DNA of 15,646 bases from CAZEAC01 sp964510065 (GCA_964510065.1 CAZEAC010000106.1:1-15646); one strand, 5' to 3'. Shown: positions 6,675-14,428, counted from the stretch's first letter. Notes: a model not told the origin generated them from the letters alone. Program-made: numbers and translations.

Positions 6675-7481
6675 CTATGACCCAAACAAACCGGCAATCT
6701 CTGCCTTGTAGAGTGCCGCAATTGAAGTGCCCTCGACGAGCTGCCCCGATTTAATCAGAGGCCTGATATTGGCGATTGGAACCAGGACATACCCGGTCTC
6801 TGATTCGCTAATATCAGCACGGACCTTCGATTTGTCGACTTCAATATTAGTGAAGGCAAAAACAAACGGTTTTGCCATCGCAAAACCGAGGTCTTCCTCG
6901 ATCTGTCCCAACTCGGTAATGCACGGAGTGCCAACACACACCATGCCGGCCTCCTCCCTCGCCTCGCGTTCCGCGCACGCAACAAATGTCTCGCCGTCCT
7001 TACGCAGGCCCTGTGGCAAAGTAAGTCGCCAACCACGCGGACCGTGCCGATACTGTCGCGAAAACACCACGCACTTTTCTTTGGTAATCGGAACGGCGAT
7101 CGAACCATTCTCAATCCCCGCAATCCAGCGACATGTATGATACACGCCGCGAGAATCTGGCTTTCCTTTCCCGGGGAAAAGCACCTCGTATTCCACATCC
7201 AGATAGAATCGGTTAGCGACGATCGAACGAACGCCGACGATCTGAATCTCTCCATGCTTGACGCTGCCAAGCGGAATTTTATTCCGCTCAACTTCCACTA
7301 AAACCGCACGTACCGCCTTCTCCACCTTCGCCGCAGGGAACTTTTTTTTAAGGTTTACCTCGGCCCCAGCCGGGAGAGCGCTACTGAACTCCAGGACGAG
7401 ATTTTGCCTCTCGTCCTCATGGTACCGCACGCACCTCAATTTCAATGATCCTTTTCCGACAATGTGCCGCGCGGGCAACAT
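6675..7481 (-). CDS. Nudix hydrolase with an N-terminal extension
   Basis: Nudix enzymes hydrolyse nucleoside diphosphates linked to another moiety (ADP-ribose, NDP-sugars, NADH and similar) using a metal bound by the Nudix helix. The box G-x5-E-x7-REAREEAG is complete: G158, E164, R172, E173, E176, E177 and G179. The preceding FSRQYRHGPRGWRLTLPQG (140-158) resembles the ADP-ribose/NDP-sugar pyrophosphatase group. The first 120 residues or so form a separate N-terminal part (with KIPLGSVKHGEIQIVGV) that I do not recognise; ADP-sugar pyrophosphatases often have a smaller N-terminal beta domain, so this may be a larger version. It is the last gene before the terminator and 268 nt behind the glycosyltransferase fusion. 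A role in sugar-nucleotide housekeeping is plausible but unproven. A weak AAAGAAG precedes the ATG. Confidence 0.82.
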   Translation of the reverse strand: MLPARHIVGKGSLKLRCVRYHEDERQNLVLEFSSALPAGAEVNLKKKFPAAKVEKAVRAVLVEVERNKIPLGSVKHGEIQIVGVRSIVANRFYLDVEYEVLFPGKGKPDSRGVYHTCRWIAGIENGSIAVPITKEKCVVFSRQYRHGPRGWRLTLPQGLRKDGETFVACAEREAREEAGMVCVGTPCITELGQIEEDLGFAMAKPFVFAFTNIEVDKSKVRADISESETGYVLVPIANIRPLIKSGQLVEGTSIAALYKAEIAGLFGS

Positions 7482-7540
7482 TATCTTCTTTATTTCCGCC
7501 GCTGATTCCTCGACCGCGCAAGTTCCAAAGGATTCGGATA

Positions 7541-7753
7541 CTAGTGAGCTACGTCACAAAGCCAGCATGCCAGCCTATTTCTACAGAAGAAAAGTCTGTA
7601 CGCTTTCTTAGTACCACGGCGAAAATCGTTGGCATTTTCGCACACTTGTCGTTTGTAGATCAAAAACTTTTCCGAGGCATAACCATCAGTAAGTACAGGA
7701 GTTTCTGTTACCGCGATGAAAGCGTCGCTCAGATGCACCGCGGTATCGATCAT
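7541..7753 (-). CDS. Possible small coupled ORF (70 aa), doubtful
   Basis: An ATG at 7753 overlaps the TGA of the glycosyltransferase fusion as ATGA, a classical translational coupling arrangement, and opens a 70-residue frame. The product has no family motif, no signal peptide and no transmembrane segment. It contains four Cys residues, three of them in the last 16 (FFCRNRLACWLCDVAH). No ribosome binding site is visible. Against it: the second half looks like random translation, and such overlaps arise by chance. The stretch 7482-7749 otherwise holds no feature I can support. Confidence 0.2.
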   Translation of the reverse strand: MIDTAVHLSDAFIAVTETPVLTDGYASEKFLIYKRQVCENANDFRRGTKKAYRLFFCRNRLACWLCDVAH

Positions 7754-9063
7754 TCGACCCGCTCAAACAATGCAATCAACTCACTTCCGCATACATATTT
7801 CGATTGCACGTAAGCGAATCCTTGCTCGACAATACCCGCGCACAGTGATTCTCTAGCAAAACTTGTAATCTGTTTATTTCGGGCAACGTTTGGCAGAAGG
7901 TGATAGAGAAACCCAACCAATTTCCAACGCAGCCGGCTCGAATCGGGCACCCCGATGATGACTCTGCCACCGACTTTGATCACACGCCTAAGCTCTTCGA
8001 AACAGCGTGGCGCATTTTCAACATACGGGAGTAGCTGCGAAAGTACCACACAAGAAAGCGACTCATTCCGGAACGGCAGTCGCGGGAACTCCGCGCAAAT
8101 TCGCTTGCGATGCGTGCGCCGAAGGAAACGAAGCTTGCGCTGCTGCGAGTCGAGCGCGATCGCCTCTGGATGCGAAGTGATAAACTTCCCCGAGCCACAC
8201 CCAACATCAACAATAGCCTCACAACCCGCGGTGAACTCATCGAGGATTGCCACACGACGTCGCTGCCACCAGCGTTGAAGCAGATGTCGGCTATTATACG
8301 CATTTGCTTCGTAATCGGCCGCGTGAGGTGAATGACGTAGAATCCACAGTTTGTGAATCGTCATAAGATATGAGCTTGCGAACTTGAGTACCGAAGCGTG
8401 CGAACTTCCTTCTTCACGATCGGCATAGTGAAAAGGGATCTCTTTAATTGAGTACCCATCGGAGATCGCTTGCACAAGTATCTCTTGAAGAATACTAAAA
8501 TTATTCGAGTGATACTCTGGCGGCTTCAATATTTGGCGTAAGTACAGGCGGAATCCGCTTGAAGAGTCCCGGATCGGGACACGCAACAAACGAAGGAAGA
8601 TTGAATTCAATATCGAAGAGAGGAATCTACGAAAGGGCGGAGCATCTGAAGCTCCGTTTTCAACAAATCTTGATGCGACCACTATTTCAGCATACTTTCG
8701 CTGCGCCCATAGCGCTGAGAAAAGTGCTGGAGGATGCGAGCAGTCAGCATCGAGGGTAAGAACGTAGCGCCCACGCGCTCTTTCAAAGCCTTCGCGCGCC
8801 GCACCGCCATAACCAACCTGGGTCTGCGAAATAACGTGCGCGCCAGCAGCACGCGCAACTTCAGCTGAAGCATCTTTCGACCCGCCATCAACGACGATTA
8901 TTTCATATTTCGCGACCTGACGAGAGACTTCGGCATGAAGTGCGGGTAGCAATTTGCTCAGATTCGCGGCTTCGTTCCAAGCACAAATGACCACAGAAAG
9001 TTCGATATCATCGTCCTTTCTCGGTTCTCCCGCGGGAGTATGTGGCAACCAGCCCTTGTCCAA
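7750..9063 (-). CDS. Bifunctional GT2 glycosyltransferase / SAM methyltransferase fusion
   Basis: This 437-residue protein joins two enzymes. Residues 20-240 form a family 2 glycosyltransferase of the DPM1 (polyprenyl-phosphate sugar transferase) type: ELSVVICAWNEAANL (21-35), EIIVVDGGSKD (54-64), the metal-binding LTLDADCSHP (102-111) and DSSSGFRLY (166-174). Residues 255-437 form a class I methyltransferase: motif I AIVDVGCGSGKFI (283-295), ALDSQQRKLRFL (303-314) and the VIKVGGRVIIGVP block (361-373). There is no transmembrane segment after the GT2 part, only a short linker (HSPHAADYEANAYNSRH). Start: TTG at 9063, three bases after the lpxK stop; no ATG or GTG lies upstream of the GT2 core, and TTG at 9048 is the only other choice. 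Substrates are unknown. Placement in the lipid A cluster suggests surface-glycan or lipid-carrier modification. Confidence 0.82.
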   Translation of the reverse strand: MDKGWLPHTPAGEPRKDDDIELSVVICAWNEAANLSKLLPALHAEVSRQVAKYEIIVVDGGSKDASAEVARAAGAHVISQTQVGYGGAAREGFERARGRYVLTLDADCSHPPALFSALWAQRKYAEIVVASRFVENGASDAPPFRRFLSSILNSIFLRLLRVPIRDSSSGFRLYLRQILKPPEYHSNNFSILQEILVQAISDGYSIKEIPFHYADREEGSSHASVLKFASSYLMTIHKLWILRHSPHAADYEANAYNSRHLLQRWWQRRRVAILDEFTAGCEAIVDVGCGSGKFITSHPEAIALDSQQRKLRFLRRTHRKRICAEFPRLPFRNESLSCVVLSQLLPYVENAPRCFEELRRVIKVGGRVIIGVPDSSRLRWKLVGFLYHLLPNVARNKQITSFARESLCAGIVEQGFAYVQSKYVCGSELIALFERVE

Positions 9064-9066
9064 TGT

Positions 9067-10044
9067 CTATTTTACCGAGAGCTCGAAATCATTTAGCACC
9101 ACGTCAATTTCCAATGCGTAGAGATCATCGATCGGAGTTTCGATTTTTACCAGATCCTTCTCGGTACAGAGAATCGGAACTCCAGGGAAGCGCGACTTGA
9201 GTGCGCAGATATGCGTAGAGTCTAATCGGAAGTGATCGCGATAGAACACCTGTCCAACAACCTTGAAACCCGCGCTTTCGGCAGAACGGAAAAACGCTCC
9301 AGGGGCTGCAATCGCGCTACAAAGCACGACATCGCAAGGCGGCGCAAGAATCGTCGTGCCACCTGCCGAACGGGCCTCGCCAATTCTGTAGAAAAGCTCA
9401 GAACACACCTTATCAGTCGGCAGTAGTTTTCTAAGCTCTTGCAATTTTACCTGACCAAAGACTTTGTCGCTCCGATGTGAAAGAACAAAGCTCTTGGCAC
9501 GCCGGAATGCTTGCGCGCGGCCCTCGCGCAGCCGCCCATAGGGCAACAGCCTATCTTTAAGTATGGAGTCAAGCGAGCCTTCATCGCCACAGCTAAGGAG
9601 CAAGATATCGTAGTCACGGGCAAGTCTTCGATGTTGAAATCCGTCATCGACGATAACAACGTCGCCAAGTTTTTCTTTTTCAACGTACTGCACACCTCGC
9701 CATTTCTCGGCTGCCACGACAACAAGACCGCCGGTCTTCTTGCGAACAAGGAGCGCCTCGTCGCCGACCCGTTTAGCGTTCTCGGTGCCACGCAACAAAT
9801 AAGGCCCGCGCTCACTTCCGCGATACCCGCGCATTACACAAACTGGCGTTCGTCCTTCTTTGGATAATTTGTGCATCAAATACACGACAAGCGGAGTCTT
9901 TCCGGAGCCGCCTACGGTGAGATTTCCCACGCTAATTACAGGAATGGTGGCTCGGTAGGCTCGGATGATTGCTCTATCGTAAAGCAAGTTTCGAAATGTT
10001 GTCAGCGCCCGGTACAGAAGCGAGATCGGCCAAAAGATTATCAC
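9067..10044 (-). CDS. lpxK: Tetraacyldisaccharide 4'-kinase LpxK
   Basis: LpxK phosphorylates the 4' position of the tetraacyl-disaccharide-1-phosphate precursor to give lipid IVA, on the cytoplasmic face of the inner membrane. The 325 residues match the family length. Visible motifs are the P-loop VGNLTVGGSGKTP (39-51), MRGYRG (71-76) and the Walker B-like VIVDDGFQHRR (130-140). The N-terminal segment WPISLLYRALTTFRNLLYD is the usual amphipathic membrane anchor. The start is GTG at 10044, overlapping the waaA TGA as GTGA, with GGAG six nucleotides upstream inside waaA. It lies between waaA and the glycosyltransferase fusion, in the compact lipid A operon. Confidence 0.95.
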   Translation of the reverse strand: MIIFWPISLLYRALTTFRNLLYDRAIIRAYRATIPVISVGNLTVGGSGKTPLVVYLMHKLSKEGRTPVCVMRGYRGSERGPYLLRGTENAKRVGDEALLVRKKTGGLVVVAAEKWRGVQYVEKEKLGDVVIVDDGFQHRRLARDYDILLLSCGDEGSLDSILKDRLLPYGRLREGRAQAFRRAKSFVLSHRSDKVFGQVKLQELRKLLPTDKVCSELFYRIGEARSAGGTTILAPPCDVVLCSAIAAPGAFFRSAESAGFKVVGQVFYRDHFRLDSTHICALKSRFPGVPILCTEKDLVKIETPIDDLYALEIDVVLNDFELSVK

Positions 10045-11315
10045 GACTCACTCCATCCAAGCTCTGTGACGATTCGCTCGGTCGCGCCACTGTGGCGGCG
10101 CCATAGCGCCTCGCCGCGAGCGCCAATATGTGACAACTCAGGATCTCGACCGAGCAGTCGGACAAGAAGTGCTTCTATGTCATTGCGATTCTTTATTACG
10201 ACGCACGCTGCATTACTTGATAATTCATCACGGATTCGCGCGACACTTTCACCAAAAGGACCACATGCGATGCAACAGCCGTACATTGCAGGCTCTAACA
10301 GATTATGCCCCCCGTACTTAGAGTCGAGAGTGCCACCAACAAAAGCAAGTTTTGCGATAGCGTACATCTGCTCAAGTTCACCAAGCCGGTCTAAAACAAT
10401 TAACGCCAGATCTTCGTGTGGCTCTATGGCGGGGGTAGAAACACGAGAAACGGCTACGCCGAGCTCCGCGAAACGCTCGGTAAAGAAATCAAAGAACTCG
10501 GGATGCCGCGGAGCGACAATCAGCGCGCCATGCTGCAAAAAATTGGTCGCGCGAAGCGCTTCGATCCACGCTATTTCTTCACCCGGTCGAATACTACCGA
10601 GCACGACAACGAGCTCACGAACAATTCGATACTCCGTCCGAATTTTCTGCTTCAATTCCGGCTCGTTAAATCGAGGGCGGCGCTCAAATTTCATATTGCC
10701 GGTGACTTTTAGTTTACTCTTTGCGACACCGAGCTCCGAAAAGTGCTTCTCCGACTCGCTTTCCGAGAGAAGAATTTTGCCCGTGTAGTTCAACGTGTTT
10801 CGGAAAAAAGACGCGAGCAGTTTATAACGCCTGAGCGAGCGCGAGGTCATGCGCGCATTGACGACACTAACGGGAATTCTCCGTGAGTGCAGAAAACGAA
10901 GAAATCCGGGCCAGATCTCGGTCTCAGCGATTATCACCTGCTCAGGCAAGGCCCCCTGCAGGGCTGCGCGCAAGAATATCGCTGAATCAAAAGGCAGAAG
11001 GCGCACGAAATCGACTTCGTTTTCAACCACGCTGAATGCACGTGGATTGGTGGCAGTGACCAAGACCTTACGCTCGGGATGACGCTCGCGTACCCAGCGA
11101 ATTAGCGGAATTAGGCCCTGCAGCTCACCAAACGAGGCACCGTGAAACCAATAGCGCACATTCTCAACCGGCGCCCATCTTCCAAATCGTTCTGCAAGCC
11201 GCGATCGTGTGCGCCTACTCAAAAGAAGAACCGGCAACGACAAAAAGCATAAAAGCGCAACAAGAGTCTCATAGAGACGTTCAAGTGCGGCAAAGCAGCA
11301 ATCTTCGCGTTGCAT
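10041..11315 (-). CDS. waaA: Kdo transferase WaaA (KdtA)
   Basis: WaaA is a GT30 glycosyltransferase that moves Kdo from CMP-Kdo to lipid IVA at the inner membrane; whether it adds one or more residues cannot be read from the sequence. The 424 residues fit the family. Residues 12-33 give the N-terminal hydrophobic membrane anchor. The catalytic region WFHGASFGEL (56-65) contains the general-base glutamate E64. Further landmarks are ETEIWPGF (131-138), TGNMKF (205-210), VVLGSIRPGEE (237-247), IVAPRHPE (266-273) and the CMP-Kdo site VGGTLDSKYGGHNLLEPAMYG (327-346). ATG at 11315 lies 3 nt behind the msbA stop with no ribosome binding site, so translational coupling is expected. Confidence 0.95.
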   Translation of the reverse strand: MQREDCCFAALERLYETLVALLCFLSLPVLLLSRRTRSRLAERFGRWAPVENVRYWFHGASFGELQGLIPLIRWVRERHPERKVLVTATNPRAFSVVENEVDFVRLLPFDSAIFLRAALQGALPEQVIIAETEIWPGFLRFLHSRRIPVSVVNARMTSRSLRRYKLLASFFRNTLNYTGKILLSESESEKHFSELGVAKSKLKVTGNMKFERRPRFNEPELKQKIRTEYRIVRELVVVLGSIRPGEEIAWIEALRATNFLQHGALIVAPRHPEFFDFFTERFAELGVAVSRVSTPAIEPHEDLALIVLDRLGELEQMYAIAKLAFVGGTLDSKYGGHNLLEPAMYGCCIACGPFGESVARIRDELSSNAACVVIKNRNDIEALLVRLLGRDPELSHIGARGEALWRRHSGATERIVTELGWSES

Positions 11316-11318
11316 TCG

Positions 11319-13139
11319 TTAATTTATCGAAGCTTCGTCAATGTCACCGGCGCCGGGCGGCACCGAGAACTGCAATGTATAAAGCTTGGCATACTCGCCG
11401 TCCTGTTTCTGTAGCAGTTCATCATGAGTTCCTTGCTCAACCACGCGGCCCTCCTTCAGCACGATTATTCTGTCGGCCGAACGCACCGTCGAAAGGCGAT
11501 GCGCGATAATTACATTGGTTTTCCCCTTTTCAAGCTGCTCAAGCGCCGCTTGTACTTCACGCTCCGAGCGATTATCAAGTGAGGCGGTTGCTTCGTCGAG
11601 AATCAAAATTGGCGCCCGCTTTAAAATGGCTCGGGCAATTGCAATTCGTTGACGCTCACCGCCTGAGAGCGATAAACCGGCTTCACCGATTACCGTGTCT
11701 AATCCCTTCGGAAGCGCCTTGATAAACTCAAGGGCGTAGGCCGCAGAGGCAGCCTCGAGAATCTCCGCCTCTGTCGCGTCGGGTTTACCGTACGAAATGT
11801 TGTTCCGAACGGTGTCGTTAAAGAGAAACGTATGCTGTCCGACCAATGCGATACGGGAACGCAATTCCTGAATCGAGACTCTCGAGATATCAACTCCTCC
11901 CACTTTTACCTGGCCACGTTGCGGATCGATAAAGCGCGGTATCAAATCAACAAGCGTTGACTTTCCGGCCCCTGAGAAGCCGACTATTGCAGTCTTGCTT
12001 CCCTCAGCGATGGTGAGCGAGATACCGCTCAGCACCGGACTATCGCCACCACGATACTGGAACTCAACATCCTCTATTTCTATTTCGTTGCTTTTGCTCA
12101 TTTTGAGCGGCTGAAGTGGATCTTTTATCGCCGGTTGCTGATCGAGAATTTCGAAGATACGTTCCGCGCCAGCCAAACCTTGCTGTACCGAAGAGTATAC
12201 TCGAGAGAGTTTCTTCACCGGATCGTAAAGCAGGAACACTGAAATTAGGAACGCGATGAAATCACCCTGACTGCGCAAACCGTTTAAGACCGAATAGCCT
12301 CCGTAAAGTATTACCGCAGAAATCGCCACCGCAGCGAGGACTTCATTTATCGGGCCGGTGAGCGCACGAACCCGCTCCGAGCTGATAAAGGTTTTTGTAA
12401 GCTTTTGGTTCTCCTCGCGAAATCTGTCACGCTCGTACTGCTCACGCCCAAAAATCTTGACCACACGGTTCCCGATTATGCTCTCTTGAAGCCGGCCACT
12501 TACGTTACCGACGGCTTCTTGGCCACGTTTACTGAGCGCTCGCATTTTTCTGCCAAAGCGGTACACCGGAAATCTTCCGATCGGAAAGACGACAAACGCG
12601 ATCACGGCAAGGTAGGGGTCAAGATAGATTGCGGAGATTAACAGCGCGACAAAACGAATCGTGTCGCGAATCACCGAAGAAAACGAATCGGTGACCAATG
12701 TTTTCACCAGAGTAACATCGCTTGTTATACGCGCGACCAGATCTGCCGTACGTGCGCGCACAAAGTATTCCGGATCAAGCGCTAAGACATGATCATTCAA
12801 GTCGCCACGAACATCGCGGACGATCTGGTGACCGATCTTGGCTGAAATGAACTGCTGCATGAAATCAAGAAGTCCTCTTATCACCGCGAAGACCACCAAT
12901 GCCGCCGGAATTAGATACAGAAGATCGCGCTGCTTCGCCGAGAAGACGCCATCGAGCATATACTTCACAAGAAACGGCACAATGCCGTCAGTTGCGCCAA
13001 AAAGAGCCATACAGAGAATCGCGGAAGCAAATGCCCAGCGATACGGTACAAGGTAAGCCATGACCCGGCGGTAGGTCGGTTGCGGCCTCTCAGTACTATG
13101 GGTTGAATCGCTTACGGTCTCGGGAATTTCATTGGTCAT
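11319..13139 (-). CDS. msbA: Lipid A export ABC transporter MsbA (ATP-binding/permease)
   Basis: This is a half-size ABC exporter that flips lipid A-core across the inner membrane as a homodimer, driven by ATP. Numbered from the ATG at 13139 (606 residues), about 30-310 form the six-helix membrane domain and 350-590 the nucleotide-binding domain: Walker A GFSGAGKST (387-395), Q-loop VGQHTFLFNDTV, signature LSGGERQRIAIARAI, Walker B ILILDEATASLD (D515) and the switch histidine in AHRLSTV (H547). The open frame runs up to a TTG at 13157, but that codon lies inside the spacer of a strong promoter whose -10 box ends 6 nt before the ATG, so the ATG is chosen. Identity as MsbA rather than another exporter rests on placement directly before waaA and lpxK. 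Confidence 0.88.
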   Translation of the reverse strand: MTNEIPETVSDSTHSTERPQPTYRRVMAYLVPYRWAFASAILCMALFGATDGIVPFLVKYMLDGVFSAKQRDLLYLIPAALVVFAVIRGLLDFMQQFISAKIGHQIVRDVRGDLNDHVLALDPEYFVRARTADLVARITSDVTLVKTLVTDSFSSVIRDTIRFVALLISAIYLDPYLAVIAFVVFPIGRFPVYRFGRKMRALSKRGQEAVGNVSGRLQESIIGNRVVKIFGREQYERDRFREENQKLTKTFISSERVRALTGPINEVLAAVAISAVILYGGYSVLNGLRSQGDFIAFLISVFLLYDPVKKLSRVYSSVQQGLAGAERIFEILDQQPAIKDPLQPLKMSKSNEIEIEDVEFQYRGGDSPVLSGISLTIAEGSKTAIVGFSGAGKSTLVDLIPRFIDPQRGQVKVGGVDISRVSIQELRSRIALVGQHTFLFNDTVRNNISYGKPDATEAEILEAASAAYALEFIKALPKGLDTVIGEAGLSLSGGERQRIAIARAILKRAPILILDEATASLDNRSEREVQAALEQLEKGKTNVIIAHRLSTVRSADRIIVLKEGRVVEQGTHDELLQKQDGEYAKLYTLQFSVPPGAGDIDEASIN

Positions 13140-13145
13140 TGCTGG

Positions 13146-13174
13146 AGTATAGACCAATTTCCTTTAATTATCAA
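13146..13174 (-). promoter_or_regulatory. Sigma-70-type promoter for the msbA-waaA-lpxK operon
   Basis: On the minus strand, TTGATA (13169-13174) and TATACT (13146-13151) each match the -35/-10 consensus at all but one or two positions and are separated by exactly 17 nt. Only six bases lie between the -10 box and the msbA ATG, so transcription starting at the usual distance would begin at or within a base or two of that A. This predicts a leaderless mRNA and explains the missing ribosome binding site. Confidence 0.65.
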
Positions 13175-13220
13175 AAAGACCAGTAGTTTTATATGGTTAG
13201 ACAGAAATCGGATAACCGCT

Positions 13221-13248
13221 TAAAAAGTCTGGGAAACTAGTCCGGACT
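13221..13248 (-). terminator. Terminator-like hairpin in the msbA-GT4 intergenic region
   Basis: On the minus strand, AGTCCGG pairs with CCAGACT around a 9-nt loop (seven pairs, one of them G-U) and is followed by TTTTTAA. This has the shape of a modest intrinsic terminator. No annotated minus-strand gene lies upstream, so it would end only a transcript starting in or near the GT4 5' region. Chance folding cannot be excluded. Confidence 0.35.
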
Positions 13249-13276
13249 GCTCTTGTCTTCATCTTTCCGCTCATCC

Positions 13277-13336
13277 TAACCTGGTCTTCTCACGGGTTCC
13301 GGCAGTGGACGCGTAATTCGTGAGAAGTCCAGGTTA
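13277..13336. repeat. Long inverted repeat (18-bp arms) upstream of the GT4 gene
   Basis: The left arm TAACCTGGTCTTCTCACG (13277-13294) and the right arm CGTGAGAAGTCCAGGTTA (13319-13336) are reverse complements except for one position (17 of 18). They are separated by 24 nt. In RNA the stem can extend inward by two G-U and two U-A pairs. The element ends 18 nt before the GT4 start codon. No T-run follows on either strand, so it is not an ordinary terminator. Confidence 0.85.
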
Positions 13337-13354
13337 ACCTCGTCTCTAATTTCC

Positions 13355-14428
13355 ATGCGTATTTTGATTTTAAGCCCCGACCCCGATCGCTCCGAGCAAG
13401 CAATATTCGATGGATTGGCTTCTCGTGGCGTCGATGTTCGATTGCTGAGCAGGACCCAGCATCCTTCACTGGCGTGCGCTTCTGTTGCCGGGTTCTTCCC
13501 TTCCAGTCGGATTAGTCCACGCACAATTTCGCTAATCCGCCATCACCTTCGAGATTTCAGCCCCGACATCGTTTATTCCTTAAGCGCGCGAGCGCTAAGC
13601 AACGCACTCTTCGCCACGTGGGGCCAGTCAATGTGCCATGTCGCGTATCGCGGTACTATGGGACATCTCAGTCGTCTCGATCCCGCTGCACACCTCTCTT
13701 TTCTTAACAGGCGGGTAGACTCAATTATCTGTGTATCTCACGCAGTGCGACAGTATCTCATAACTCAGGGCGTTGATGCGTCGCGTGCCGTGACAATTCA
13801 TAAAGGACACGACACCAGCTGGTACAACAGCACGAACACGCCAGCACGCTCGCAGCTTGGGCTCTCTGAAAGCGCCTTTGTGGTGGGCTGTGTCGCCAAC
13901 GTGCGCCCGGTGAAGGGGGTCGATCTGTTACTACAAGCAATGCAATACCTCCCGGCCGAACTCAACGTTGAACTGCTCCTCGTTGGTGAGATTCGTGACT
14001 CTACCGTTCAAACTCTGCTCGAACGTGGCCCTGCGCGGACGCGGATTCGACACCTCGGATTCCGCAAAGACGCCACTCAGCTTCTTAGGTGTTGTGATCT
14101 GGTTGCCATGACATCGAGGCGCCGAGAAGGCCTTCCGCGTTCCGTCATCGAAGGCATGAGCCAAGCATTGCCGGCACTTGTGACCGCCGTCGGCGGCATG
14201 CCTGAGCTTGTGCAAGATTCAGTATCAGGCAGAGTTATCCAGTCGCTTGATCCTCGTGCCATTGCCGAGGGGATTGCCTACTTTGCCAGAGACCGTGAAC
14301 GTAGTAGGAAGATGGGTCTGCTCGCGAAAGAGCGAATTCAGAACAGCTTTGCGATCGCCTCGACGATCGAACGGCACTATGAACTATTTACTGATTTATT
14401 GAGAAGGAACACACATGCGGCAGTCTGA
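13355..14428 (+). CDS. GT4-family glycosyltransferase (GT-B fold)
   Basis: This is a retaining glycosyltransferase that transfers a sugar from an NDP-sugar, probably to a surface glycan. The 357 residues show both Rossmann halves: an N-terminal MRILILSPDPD with the acceptor side to about 160, then GCVANVRPVKGVDLLLQA (178-195). The donor-binding EX7E motif is E258-GLPRSVI-E266, and VTAVGGMPELVQDSVSGRVI (276-295) follows. No transmembrane segment is seen, so it is a cytosolic or peripheral enzyme. The ATG at 13355 lacks a ribosome binding site; a TCTAAT box lies only 4 nt upstream but has no partner -35. The gene is divergent from msbA across a 215-nt region with the long inverted repeat, and overlaps proS by 14 nt. 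Donor and acceptor cannot be told; a role near the LPS genes is an inference from location. Confidence 0.85.
   Translation: MRILILSPDPDRSEQAIFDGLASRGVDVRLLSRTQHPSLACASVAGFFPSSRISPRTISLIRHHLRDFSPDIVYSLSARALSNALFATWGQSMCHVAYRGTMGHLSRLDPAAHLSFLNRRVDSIICVSHAVRQYLITQGVDASRAVTIHKGHDTSWYNSTNTPARSQLGLSESAFVVGCVANVRPVKGVDLLLQAMQYLPAELNVELLLVGEIRDSTVQTLLERGPARTRIRHLGFRKDATQLLRCCDLVAMTSRRREGLPRSVIEGMSQALPALVTAVGGMPELVQDSVSGRVIQSLDPRAIAEGIAYFARDRERSRKMGLLAKERIQNSFAIASTIERHYELFTDLLRRNTHAAV

Noticed and set aside
6654..6675. GACCTT-N10-AAGGTC inverted repeat at the Nudix stop codon
   Set aside because: Short arms and a 10-nt loop with no T-run; the real terminator is 10 nt further downstream.
9871..10788. 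A 305-codon plus-strand open frame opposite lpxK/waaA
   Set aside because: Antisense shadow: Ser/Arg-rich composition, no domain, spans two well-supported genes on the other strand.
11319..13157. msbA start at TTG 13157
   Set aside because: The TTG lies between the -35 and -10 boxes of a strong promoter and has a poorly spaced ribosome binding site.
13345..13350. TCTAAT as a -10 box giving a leaderless GT4 transcript
   Set aside because: Only 4 nt from the ATG and no acceptable -35 at 16-18 nt upstream.
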